From assembly GCA_964542745.1 (NCBI GenBank), contig CAZIVR010000033.1:1-33435 (forward strand): a stretch of DNA of 33,435 bases, in the 5' to 3' direction. Below, in pieces: positions 1 through 7,557 of this stretch. The position numbers were made by a program, and so were the translations under genes. Each line of letters opens with the position of its first letter. Position 1 is the stretch's first letter. Origin of the DNA: DATKAB01 sp964542745. GTDB lineage: Bacteria; Eisenbacteria; RBG-16-71-46. Under the pieces are notes generated by a model. The model was not told the origin of the DNA, searched no databases, and saw only the letters and a list, made by a program, of their open reading frames with translations.

Positions 1-43
1 CGAGGGCGAAGATCAAGGCCGGGCAGTCTAGCATGGGGCCGAA

Positions 44-60
44 ACCGAAAAGAATTCGGT
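44..60. promoter_or_regulatory. Dyad operator candidate upstream of the Lrp/AsnC gene
   Basis: Perfect 6-bp inverted repeat ACCGAA/TTCGGT around an A/G-only 5-nt centre, touching the -35 hexamer of the downstream promoter. A degenerate second copy (CCGAAGATATTCTCG, 76-90) lies over the -10. Lrp/AsnC regulators commonly bind short dyads with AT-rich centres and autoregulate, so this is a plausible autoregulatory operator. That role is inferred from position and symmetry. Confidence 0.45.
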
Positions 61-88
61 TGCATCCAGATTTGGCCGAAGATATTCT
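60..88 (+). promoter_or_regulatory. Sigma70-like promoter of the lrp-lat operon, apparently leaderless
   Basis: TTGCAT (60-65), a 17-bp spacer and TATTCT (83-88), followed by only 6 nt before the ATG at 95. The expected transcription start is therefore at or next to the A of the start codon. No Shine-Dalgarno sequence precedes ATG 95, which agrees with a leaderless transcript. Confidence 0.6.
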
Positions 89-94
89 CGTCAC

Positions 95-592
95 ATGCCG
101 ATCAAACTGAATGCGCCCATGAACCTCGACCAGAGGGACCACGAGATCCTCGCGCTCGTCCAGCGCGACGCCAAGATGCCGCAGGCCGAGATCGGCCGGC
201 GCGTCGGGCTGGCCACCGCGTCGGTCAACGAGCGCCTGCGGAAGCTGGAGCAGGCCGGCGTGATCCGCCGCTACGGCGCGCTCGTGGACCCGCAGGCGGT
301 CGGGGCCTCGCTGGCGGCCTTCGTGGAGATTTCGATCGAGCACCCGCGCTACGAGCCCGGGCTGATCGAGCACCTGCGCGGGCTCAAGGCGGTCCAGGAG
401 TGCCACCACATCACCGGGGAGTTCTCGCTGCTCCTCAAGGTGCGGGTGCGCGACATGGCCGCGCTCCGCGAGCTGTTGCTTCACCACCTGAACGCCCGCG
501 AGGGCGTGCGCCAGACCCGCACCATCATGGTGCTGGAGACCGTGAAGGAAGACCCGGCCGTCGAGACCGCCGCGAAAGGAGACACCCGATGA
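95..592 (+). CDS. Lrp/AsnC family transcriptional regulator
   Basis: 165 aa. Residues about 10-60 form the AsnC-type winged helix-turn-helix (LDQRDHEILALVQRDAKM, then RVGLATASVNERLRKLEQAGVI). The rest is a RAM/AsnC effector-binding domain (VQECHHITGEFSLLLKVRV). Such proteins form dimers and octamers and respond to amino acids. The gene overlaps the lysine aminotransferase by ATGA, so the two are translationally coupled. The same pair, LrpA and Lat, is adjacent in Mycobacterium tuberculosis (Rv3291c/Rv3290c), which suggests lysine-responsive control of lat. ATG 95 is preferred because a promoter -10 lies 6 nt upstream; ATG 119 (MNLDQRD) is an alternative start. Confidence 0.9.
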   Translation: MPIKLNAPMNLDQRDHEILALVQRDAKMPQAEIGRRVGLATASVNERLRKLEQAGVIRRYGALVDPQAVGASLAAFVEISIEHPRYEPGLIEHLRGLKAVQECHHITGEFSLLLKVRVRDMAALRELLLHHLNAREGVRQTRTIMVLETVKEDPAVETAAKGDTR

Positions 593-1947
593 ACCCGCAG
601 ACCGCCGCCGGCGGCCGCCTCGCTCCCGGGGAAGTGCACGCCACCCTCGCCCGCCACATGCTGGCGGACGGCTACGACATCGTGCTCGACCTCGAGAAGA
701 GCCAGGGCCGCCGCCTCTACGACGCTCGCGGCGAGCGGTGGCTGCTCGACATGTTCTCCTTCTTCGCGACGCTTCCGGTCGGGATCAACCACCCGATGCT
801 GCGCGACCCCGACTTCACCGAGCGCCTCAACCGCGCCGCGCGCGTGAACCCCACCAACTCCGACATCTACACGGTCGAGATGGCGGAGTTCGTCGCGACC
901 TTCGGCCGGCTCGCCCAGCCCGAGCACCTGCCGCACCTGTTCCTGATCGCGGGCGGCTCGCTCGGCGTCGAGAACGCGCTCAAGGCCGCCATGGACTGGA
1001 AGGTGCGCAAGAACCTGCGCAAGGGTCTGCCGGCCGACAAGGGCACCCAGGTGCTGCACTTCCGCGAAGCCTTCCACGGGCGCTCCGGCTACACGCTCTC
1101 GCTGACCAACACCGCCGATCCGCGCAAGTACCAGTACTTCGCCCATTTCGACTGGCCGCGCGTGTCCAACCCCAAGCTCCGCTTCCCGGTGAACGAGGAC
1201 GAGCTCCAGCGCGTGCGCCGCGCCGAGAACGAGTCGCTCGACGAGATCAAGAACGCCTTCGCCACGCGGCGCGACGAGATCTGCTGCGTGATCCTCGAGC
1301 CGATCCAGGCCGAGGGCGGCGACAACCACTTCCGGCCCGAGTTCCTGCGGGCGCTGCGCGACACCGCGCACGAGAACGAGGCGCTGCTGGTGTTCGACGA
1401 GGTGCAGACCGGCATGGGGCTCACCGGCCGCATGTGGGCGCACCAGCACGACGACGTGCGGCCCGACCTGCTGTCGTTCGGCAAGAAGACGCAGGTGTGC
1501 GGCTGCCTCGGCGGGCCGAAGCTCGACGAGGAGCCCGACAACGTGTTCCGACTCTCGAGCCGCATCAACTCCACGTGGGGCGGGAACCTGGTGGACATGG
1601 TCCGCTCGCAGCGCTACCTCGAGATCATGGAGACCGAGAAGCTGGTCGAGAACGCCGCGACCGTGGGCGCGCACCTGAAGCGCGGCCTCGAGACGATGGT
1701 CGCCGAGCGGCCCGACGTGCTCTCGAACCCGCGCGGCCGGGGACTGATGTGCGCGGTGGACTTCCCCGACGGCGCGACCCGCGACGCCGTCGCCGACCGC
1801 TGCTACGAGGACGGCATGATCATCCTGCCCTGCGGGCACACCGGCCTGCGCTTCCGCCCGCCGCTCGACATCACCGCGGCCGAGGTGGACGAGGGGCTCG
1901 GCATCCTGCGCGCGGCGGTGGCGAAGACGGCGGCCGGCGCGGCCTGA
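589..1947 (+). CDS. lat: L-lysine 6-transaminase (lysine epsilon-aminotransferase)
   Basis: 452 aa class-III PLP aminotransferase. It transfers the epsilon-amino group of L-lysine to 2-oxoglutarate, giving 2-aminoadipate semialdehyde (cyclising to piperideine-6-carboxylate) and glutamate. Visible landmarks are the cofactor-binding GGSLGVENALKAA, the Asp of VFDEVQTG, the PLP lysine in SFGKKTQ (Lys299/Lys300) and the substrate-side STWGGNL. The SFGKKTQVCG stretch closely resembles mycobacterial Lat and separates it from ordinary ornithine/GABA aminotransferases. The start is ATG 589, overlapping the regulator stop; the frame is open further upstream, but that part is the antisense-quality shadow of the regulator. 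Likely role: lysine catabolism or stress-induced aminoadipate formation. Confidence 0.92.
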   Translation: MNPQTAAGGRLAPGEVHATLARHMLADGYDIVLDLEKSQGRRLYDARGERWLLDMFSFFATLPVGINHPMLRDPDFTERLNRAARVNPTNSDIYTVEMAEFVATFGRLAQPEHLPHLFLIAGGSLGVENALKAAMDWKVRKNLRKGLPADKGTQVLHFREAFHGRSGYTLSLTNTADPRKYQYFAHFDWPRVSNPKLRFPVNEDELQRVRRAENESLDEIKNAFATRRDEICCVILEPIQAEGGDNHFRPEFLRALRDTAHENEALLVFDEVQTGMGLTGRMWAHQHDDVRPDLLSFGKKTQVCGCLGGPKLDEEPDNVFRLSSRINSTWGGNLVDMVRSQRYLEIMETEKLVENAATVGAHLKRGLETMVAERPDVLSNPRGRGLMCAVDFPDGATRDAVADRCYEDGMIILPCGHTGLRFRPPLDITAAEVDEGLGILRAAVAKTAAGAA

Positions 1948-2035
1948 GCGCCGCGGAACCGCCGGGACGAATCATGCGCCGCAACCGCCGGGTCGGACCC
2001 GACCGCGCCCCGGGCGCGGGAGGGAGCGCGTCGCC

Positions 2036-2554
2036 GTGAGCGCCGCGGTTCCGGGACTCGAGCTGCTCGAGCGCACGCCCGAGATCGTGGCGTGGCTCGT
2101 CTCCGGGCTCGACGACTCCGACGCGCGCTGGAAGCCCGCGCCCGACCGCTGGTGCGCGCTGGAAGTGGTCGGGCACCTCGCCGACATCGAGGTGACCGGC
2201 TTCCGCGGGCGCGCCGAGGCGATGCTCGCCGCCGACCACCCGCGCCTGCCGGGCATCGACCCCGACGCGATCGCCGCGACCGGCCGCTACGCCGCGCTGC
2301 CGCTGGACCAGGCGCTCGAGCGCTTCCGCGAGGAGCGGGCCCGCAGCGTCACGCTGCTGCGGCGGCTCGGTCCCGAGGACCTGCTGCGCACCGGCGAGCA
2401 CGGCGACCTGGGCCCGATCACGCTCTCCCACCTGCTCCACGAGTGGCCGCTCCACGACCTCGGCCACGTGCGCCAGATCGCGGAGCTGGTGCGCGCGCGG
2501 CGGTTCCACCCGTTCATCGGGCCGTGGCGGCCGCACTACCCGATGCGCCCCTGA
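2036..2554 (+). CDS. DinB superfamily protein
   Basis: 172 aa, GTG start, 88 bp after lat. The four-helix DinB/YfiT fold is recognised from the N-terminal DRWCALEVVGHLADIE and C-terminal HDLGHVRQIAEL stretches. His47, His140 and His144 match the metal-binding triad of the family. Members are metal-dependent hydrolases or thiol (mycothiol, bacillithiol, glutathione) S-transferases, many still without a known substrate; nothing here fixes the reaction. A weak hairpin (GCGGG/CCCGC, 2555-2570) follows the stop at once and could end the transcript. Confidence 0.8.
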   Translation: MSAAVPGLELLERTPEIVAWLVSGLDDSDARWKPAPDRWCALEVVGHLADIEVTGFRGRAEAMLAADHPRLPGIDPDAIAATGRYAALPLDQALERFREERARSVTLLRRLGPEDLLRTGEHGDLGPITLSHLLHEWPLHDLGHVRQIAELVRARRFHPFIGPWRPHYPMRP

Positions 2555-2704
2555 GCGGGCGAACACCCGCGGCCCGGGGGTGAAGCCCGGTCCGCCACCC
2601 GGCGACCCGCGCGCCCGCCGGGCGATCCCCCATTCCCCGCGGCCTCCGGCCGGGCGAAGCTCGGCGTGTCTTCCCGTGGCTCACGACCCTCGAAAGGAGC
2701 CGCC

Positions 2705-2944
2705 ATGACCGCCCGTATCGCCCTGATCCTGTTCTCGACCCTCCTCACCGACCTGCTCGGTTGCTCGGCCTACTGGCCGCGGCGCGAGCCGGCGCCCGCC
2801 GACTCGACCGCGCGCGCCCGCGCGGTCGCGGCCGCGGATCCGTCGGCGCCGGCGCACCGCGCGGCGCCCGCCGTGACGGTTCCGCCCCCGGCGGAATCCG
2901 CGCCCGGCGGCGATCCCGCGGCGACGGCCGCCCGCGGGAGGTAG
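2705..2944 (+). CDS. Small putative lipoprotein upstream of the LytS-type kinase
   Basis: 79 aa. ATG 2705 has a good ribosome site (AAAGGAG, ending 5 nt upstream). The N terminus MTARIALILFS..LLGC is a short signal with a lipobox-like LLGC (Cys20), although an acidic Asp16 inside the signal is unusual. The remainder is a low-complexity Ala/Pro/Arg stretch with no recognisable fold, probably a periplasmic tether. It ends directly before the sensor kinase, so it may belong to the same operon. Family unknown; the coding call rests on the ribosome site and signal. Confidence 0.5.
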   Translation: MTARIALILFSTLLTDLLGCSAYWPRREPAPADSTARARAVAAADPSAPAHRAAPAVTVPPPAESAPGGDPAATAARGR

Positions 2945-2982
2945 TGGTTGCGGGCCCGGAGCCGGCAGGGGAGACTCCGCGC

Positions 2983-4110
2983 GTGATCCCGAGCGCCGAT
3001 CCCGCACCGGCCGAAGTCGCCCGCGAACCGGCGGGCGGGCCGCGACTCGTCTCGGCGCTCGCCTACTCGGCGGCGTGGCTGCCGCTCCTCGCGGTGTACG
3101 CCACGCTCGGGCACGCGCAGGGGTACGCGTTCGATCACGCGGCGCGCGGCGCGCTGTGGACGGTCCTCCCGCTCGCGCTGCTCGGCGTTCCGGCGGCGCG
3201 CGCGATCGAGCGCCTCGCCGGAAACCCGCGTCCGGCCCGGGTGCTCCTCGCCCGGCACGCGGCCTACGCGCTGCTCTACGTGGGCGGCGCGCTCGCGCTC
3301 TGGTACGGACTTCACACGCTCGACCGCCAGCTCGCCGGCAAGGCCGCGGACTTCCGGCCCGAATGGGTGCTGCTGGGCTGGCAGGCGCTGATCTTCGACC
3401 TCGTCTACGCGGCGCTCGCCGGCGTGATCCACGCGCGCGCGCTGGCGCGCCGCGCCGAGCGCGAGTCCATGCGCGCGGCGCGCGCCGAGTCGCTCCGCGC
3501 GCGGGCCGACCTCGCGCTGCTGCGTTCCCAGCTCAACCCGCACTTCGTGCTCAACGTGCTCCACTCGCTGCTGGGGCTGGTGCGCCGCGACCCGGCGCTC
3601 GCCGAGCGCGCGCTCGAGGACCTGGGCGGGCTGCTCGGCTACGGGCTGCGCGTCGGCCGCGAGGAGCGCGACCGCGTGCCGCTCCGCGACGAGTGGGCGT
3701 TCGTCGAGGCCTACCTCGAGCTCGAGAAGATGCGGCTCGGCGAGCGCCTCGACCTGCGGCTCGACTGCGACCCGGAGGCGCTCGACCGGTGGGTGCCGTG
3801 CTTCGCGCTCCAGCCGCTGGTGGAGAACGCGGTGGTGCACGCGATCGCGCCGCGTGCCCGCGGGGGGCGGCTCGAGGTCAGCGCCCGCCTCGACGGCGAG
3901 CGCCTGCGGCTCGCGGTGCGCGACGACGGGCCCGGGCTCCCGGACGGCCCGCCGGACGGGGACGGCCTCGGCCTCCGCCTCCTCCGCGAGCGGCTCGCGG
4001 TGCTCTACCCCGGCGATCCGGTCCTGCGGCTCGACCCCGCGCCGGGCGGCGGCCTGCTCGCGACGCTCGACCTGCCGGCGCGCCGCGCGGCCCCGGGAGC
4101 GGCGGCGTGA
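2983..4110 (+). CDS. LytS/YehU-type sensor histidine kinase
   Basis: 375 aa from GTG 2983, chosen because CAGGGGAG sits 9 nt upstream; GTG 2944, overlapping the lipoprotein stop, is an alternative. About four transmembrane helices occupy residues 20-140, followed by a short coiled coil (ALARRAERESMRAARAES). The His_kinase domain contains the phospho-acceptor in SQLNPHFVLN (His187). The ATPase has the N box QPLVENAVVHA and glycine boxes RDDGPGLPDG and GDGLGLRL. Such kinases pair with LytTR response regulators, and the next gene is one, overlapping by GTGA. The signal is unknown; no extracytoplasmic sensor domain is visible, so it may sense through its membrane helices or the upstream lipoprotein. 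Confidence 0.9.
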   Translation: MIPSADPAPAEVAREPAGGPRLVSALAYSAAWLPLLAVYATLGHAQGYAFDHAARGALWTVLPLALLGVPAARAIERLAGNPRPARVLLARHAAYALLYVGGALALWYGLHTLDRQLAGKAADFRPEWVLLGWQALIFDLVYAALAGVIHARALARRAERESMRAARAESLRARADLALLRSQLNPHFVLNVLHSLLGLVRRDPALAERALEDLGGLLGYGLRVGREERDRVPLRDEWAFVEAYLELEKMRLGERLDLRLDCDPEALDRWVPCFALQPLVENAVVHAIAPRARGGRLEVSARLDGERLRLAVRDDGPGLPDGPPDGDGLGLRLLRERLAVLYPGDPVLRLDPAPGGGLLATLDLPARRAAPGAAA

Positions 4111-4850
4111 ACGCCCCGGTCCCCATGCGCGCCGTGATCGCCGAGGACGAGGAGCACGCGCGCCGCAACCTGCGCGAGTACCTGCGGGGCGTCGAGTGGG
4201 TCGAGGTCGTGGCCGAGGCCGCCGACGGCGCGGCCGCGGTGCGGGTGGTGAACGACGTGCGCCCCGACCTGCTGTTCCTCGACGTGCGGCTGCCGGAGCT
4301 CTCCGGCATCGAGGTCGCGCGCCGGATCGCGCACGATCCGGCGATCGTGTTCACGACCGCCTACGACCGCTACGCGCTCGCGGCGTTCGAGCTGGGAGCG
4401 CTCGACTACCTGCTCAAGCCCTTCGGGCGCGCCCGGTTCCTCGCCGCGCTCGAGCGCGTGCGCCGCCGGCGGCCCGACGACGTGCCGGCTCCCGGGGCGC
4501 GGGCCGCCGAGTCCACGGCCGAGCCGCTGCGGCGCCTGTTCGCGCGCAGCGGCGAGCGCATCGTGCCGGTGCCCGTCGAGGCGATCCGGCACGTGCAGGC
4601 GGCGGGCGACTACGCCGAGCTGCACACCGCGGGCGGGATGCACCTGGTCCACGTGAGCCTCGCCGAGCTGGCGGCGCGGCTCGACCCGGCGCGCTTCCTG
4701 CGGGTCCATCGCTCGCACATCGTGAACCTCGACCGCGTGCGGCAGATGCGGCCCTACGACGACCGCCGCCTGCTGATCGAGATGGAGGACGGAGCCGAGG
4801 TGGTGGCGAGCCGCGCCGCCTCGGAGCGCCTGCGCCGCGAGACGCGCTAG
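4107..4850 (+). CDS. LytTR-family response regulator
   Basis: 247 aa. The N-terminal receiver domain has the acidic pair in AEDEEH, the phospho-acceptor Asp59 in LLFLDVRLPE, Thr in FTTAYD and Lys in YLLKPF. After a short linker, the C-terminal LytTR DNA-binding domain (about 150-247) shows IRHVQAAGDYAELHT and FLRVHRSHIVNL. The GTG start overlaps the kinase stop by 4 bp with GGAG 8 nt upstream; ATG 4125 is the alternative. It is the cognate regulator of the kinase before it. LytTR targets usually carry spaced direct repeats in promoters; none was clearly seen here. Confidence 0.92.
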   Translation: MNAPVPMRAVIAEDEEHARRNLREYLRGVEWVEVVAEAADGAAAVRVVNDVRPDLLFLDVRLPELSGIEVARRIAHDPAIVFTTAYDRYALAAFELGALDYLLKPFGRARFLAALERVRRRRPDDVPAPGARAAESTAEPLRRLFARSGERIVPVPVEAIRHVQAAGDYAELHTAGGMHLVHVSLAELAARLDPARFLRVHRSHIVNLDRVRQMRPYDDRRLLIEMEDGAEVVASRAASERLRRETR

Positions 4851-4934
4851 CGTCCCCGGCCCGGTCCGGACTGCCCCGAAACGCCACAGGTGTGGGGATC
4901 TGACACACGCCCCGCCACGCTCCGGGGCTCGTCG

Positions 4935-4951
4935 GGGCCCGGTCCGGGCCC
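4935..4951. terminator. GC palindrome after the LytTR gene
   Basis: GGGCCCG-GTC-CGGGCCC forms a 7-bp stem about 85 bp after the response-regulator stop. There is no T tract. It could be a factor-dependent terminator or simply a GC-rich palindrome. The rest of the gap 4851-5071 shows nothing I recognise. Confidence 0.3.
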
Positions 4952-5071
4952 GCCACGCCCCACGGAACGCCGCTCCAGGCGTGTCCCGCGGGGTTCGCGC
5001 GGCATTCACGGCCCTGCGGCCCGCCCGGCACTCCCCTTGCGAGAAGCTCGGGTGGCATGGAGGGCACGGGC

Positions 5072-5956
5072 ATGATTTTCGGCGCGCGGTCCGCGGCCGG
5101 GGAGACTTCGGGCGGCCTCGACGGGCTGCTCCAGCGGCTGCACGAGATCGACCGCTCGGCGGACGCGCGCTGGGTGGACGGCCTCGAGGCGCGCAAGCGC
5201 GCCGAGATCGAGCACGCCGACGCCCACCGGAGCCTGAACCGGGCCGCGCTCGATCCCGCGACCTTCAACCGGCTCTACGGCAACCTCAAGTACCACGCCG
5301 CCCACGAGAAGTCCCAGCGCTACTTCGACGGGTGGCTCGCGCGCCATGCGCCGGGCCGGGTGGTGCTCGACTATTGCTGCGGCGACGGGGCGAACGCGAT
5401 CAAGGCGGCGCGGCTCGGGGCGAGCCTCGCGATCGGAATCGACATCAGCCGGGTCTCGGTGGACCTCGCCCGCGCCTACGCGAAGCGGGCGGGCGTCTCG
5501 ACCAACACCCGGTTCGTGCGGGGGGACGCCGAGCGCACCGGGCTTCCGGACGATTCGGTGGACGTCGCCATCTGCTGCGGCGTGCTCCATCACCTCGACC
5601 TGTCCTTCGCCCTTCCCGAGCTGCGCCGGGTGCTGCGTCCGGGCGGGCGCCTGATCGCGATCGAGGCGCTCGACTACAACCCGATCATCCGGCTCTACCG
5701 GGCGATGACGCCGGAGATGCGGACGGCGTGGGAGCGGGAGCACATCCTGGACCTCGGCGACGTCCGTTTCGCCCGCCGCTTCCTCGAGCTGGGCGAGCTT
5801 CGCTACTGGCACCTGAGCAGCATCCTCGGCGTGCACTTCCGTCCGATCGCCCCGGCGCTGAACGCGCTCGACGCCGTGCTCACGCGCATTCCCGGGGTCC
5901 AGCTGATGTCCAAGCTCTTCACCTTCGAGCTGAGGAAGCCGGCCCCGACCGGATAG
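5072..5956 (+). CDS. Class I SAM-dependent methyltransferase
   Basis: 294 aa from ATG 5072, preceded by GGAGGG at 5059-5064; ATG 5057 is a less likely start. The Rossmann-type Methyltransf_11 core begins near residue 90. Motif I is VVLDYCCGDGANAI (an unusual Cys-Cys where many members have G.G), the acidic end of beta-2 is GIDIS, motif II is GDAERTGLPDDSVD, and CGVLHHLDLS and LRPGGRLIAIE follow. The family methylates many small molecules and lipids, and the substrate cannot be read from sequence. About 70 residues before the core look helical and may cap the active site. Apparently monocistronic. Confidence 0.85.
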   Translation: MIFGARSAAGETSGGLDGLLQRLHEIDRSADARWVDGLEARKRAEIEHADAHRSLNRAALDPATFNRLYGNLKYHAAHEKSQRYFDGWLARHAPGRVVLDYCCGDGANAIKAARLGASLAIGIDISRVSVDLARAYAKRAGVSTNTRFVRGDAERTGLPDDSVDVAICCGVLHHLDLSFALPELRRVLRPGGRLIAIEALDYNPIIRLYRAMTPEMRTAWEREHILDLGDVRFARRFLELGELRYWHLSSILGVHFRPIAPALNALDAVLTRIPGVQLMSKLFTFELRKPAPTG

Positions 5957-6021
5957 CCGCGCCGCGCTCCCGGCGGCCGCGTGCTCCGGCGCCCGCGGGG
6001 CGCGAGCCGGCCGCGGCCGGG

Positions 6022-6050
6022 TCGCCAAGCTCCGGCGCGGTCCGTATAGT
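6022..6050 (+). promoter_or_regulatory. Promoter candidate of the Nudix-MBL gene
   Basis: TCGCCA (6022-6027), a 17-bp spacer and TATAGT (6045-6050), 10 nt before ATG 6061. The expected leader would be only about 3 nt, with no ribosome site. Confidence 0.45.
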
Positions 6051-6060
6051 CGCGGACCGC

Positions 6061-7557
6061 ATGAGCCCCGGTTCCCGTCCCCGCTTCCGCGAGTCTTCCG
6101 CCGTGGTGCTGGTGCGCGGGCACGGCGAGTCGCTCGAGACGTTCTGGGTCCGGCGCGGCGACGCGGTGCCCTTCATGCCCGGCTTCCACGCCTTTCTCGG
6201 CGGCAAGGTGGACGCGGTGGACGCCGAACTCGAGGTGCGGGGCGCCGCCGACGACTTCGAGCGCGCCGCCCGTGCCTGCGCGATCCGCGAGGCGTTCGAG
6301 GAGGCGGGCGTGCTGATCGGCCTCGACGCGGCGGCCGCGGCGGGACCGGAGGGCGCCGCGCGCCTGGCCGCCGACCGCGAGGCGCTGCTCGAGGGCCGCG
6401 TCTCGTTTCCGGCGCTGGCCGCGGAGCGCGGCTGGCGCTTCCGCGCCGGGGCGCTCGAAGCGGCCGGGCGCTGGACCACGCCGCCCTTCGCCACCCAGCG
6501 CTTCGACACCTGCTACTACCTCGCCCGCGTGCCCGAAGGGCAGGAGCCGCGGGTCGTCCCCGGGGAACTCGCCGAGGGGGAGTGGGTGAAGCCGCTCGAG
6601 GCGCTCGCGCGCTACCGCCGCGGCGAGGCGGTGCTCGCGGCGCCGATCCTGTGGACCCTCATCGCGCTGGCCGAGGGCGAGGAGGGGCTCGCCGAGCGGC
6701 TCACGCGCGGCCCCGAGCGCTCGCGCACGCCGGTGCCGCGGATCGAGGTGACGTGGGGAATCGTGCTCCACCCGATGCCCACGCGGCCGCTGCCGCCCGC
6801 CACCCACACCAACGCCTACCTGATCGGCGAGAAGGACGTGGCGCTGCTCGACCCGGGGAGCGGCGATGCCGAGGCGCTCGAAGCGCTCTTCGCGCTGGTG
6901 GACCACCTCGCGACCGAGGGCCGCCGCCTGCGCATGGTGCTGGTCTCGCACCACCACGCCGACCACCACGGCGGGGTGGCCGCGGTGCGCGAGCGCTACC
7001 GCGTCCCGGTGGCGGGGCACGCGCGGCTCGGGGAGCACCTCGCGCTCGACGTGGCGCTCGCCGACGGCGAACGGATCCCGCTCGGCGCCGGCCTGCGCCC
7101 GTGGGACCTGCGCGTGCTCCACACGCCCGGCCACTCGCGCGACCACCTGTGCTTCCTGCACGAGGCGGGTGGCGCGCTGTTCTGCGGCGACCACGTGGCG
7201 GGCACCGGCACGGTGGTGGTGGATCCGCCCGACGGCGACATGCGCGACTACCTGGCCTCGCTCGAGCGCCTGCGCGGGCTCGGCGCCCGGCTGCTGCTCC
7301 CGGCGCACGGCTCGCCGAGCGGCGCCCCGGAGCGGCGGCTCGCCGGGCTGGTCGCCCACCGGCTCGAGCGCGAGGCCAAGGTGCTGGCGGTCCTCGGGCA
7401 CGAGCCCCGCGCGCTCGGCGAGCTGGTGCCGCGGGCTTACGCCGACGTGAAGCCCGAGCTGTGGAGCTGGGCCGAGCGCTCGCTGCTCGCGCACCTGCTC
7501 AAGCTCGAGGCGGAAGGCCGGGCCGCGCGCTCGGGCGAGGCGTGGCGCCGGGCGTGA
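6061..7557 (+). CDS. Nudix hydrolase / metallo-beta-lactamase fusion (NUDT19-like plus LACTB2-like)
   Basis: 498 aa. Residues 1-215 are a Nudix domain of the NUDT19/RP2p type: SSAVVLVRG, the FLGGKVD strand, and the box core REAFEEAG at 76-83, separated from its glycines by a long insertion as in that subfamily. Residues about 225-430 are a metallo-beta-lactamase domain with HHHADHH (His297, His299, Asp301, His302), HTPGHS (His358), GDH (Asp377) and PAHG. About 60 C-terminal residues form a winged-helix-like cap, as in LACTB2-type hydrolases. NUDT19 relatives cleave CoA diphosphate bonds, and LACTB2-like enzymes act on RNA or thioesters. The pairing suggests coupled processing of a CoA thioester or nucleotide, which is inference. 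It overlaps the next gene by GTGA. Confidence 0.88.
   Translation: MSPGSRPRFRESSAVVLVRGHGESLETFWVRRGDAVPFMPGFHAFLGGKVDAVDAELEVRGAADDFERAARACAIREAFEEAGVLIGLDAAAAAGPEGAARLAADREALLEGRVSFPALAAERGWRFRAGALEAAGRWTTPPFATQRFDTCYYLARVPEGQEPRVVPGELAEGEWVKPLEALARYRRGEAVLAAPILWTLIALAEGEEGLAERLTRGPERSRTPVPRIEVTWGIVLHPMPTRPLPPATHTNAYLIGEKDVALLDPGSGDAEALEALFALVDHLATEGRRLRMVLVSHHHADHHGGVAAVRERYRVPVAGHARLGEHLALDVALADGERIPLGAGLRPWDLRVLHTPGHSRDHLCFLHEAGGALFCGDHVAGTGTVVVDPPDGDMRDYLASLERLRGLGARLLLPAHGSPSGAPERRLAGLVAHRLEREAKVLAVLGHEPRALGELVPRAYADVKPELWSWAERSLLAHLLKLEAEGRAARSGEAWRRA

Noticed and set aside
400..588. Upstream extension of the lysine aminotransferase frame
   Set aside because: The added residues are low-complexity and overlap the regulator; ATG 589 gives the normal family start.
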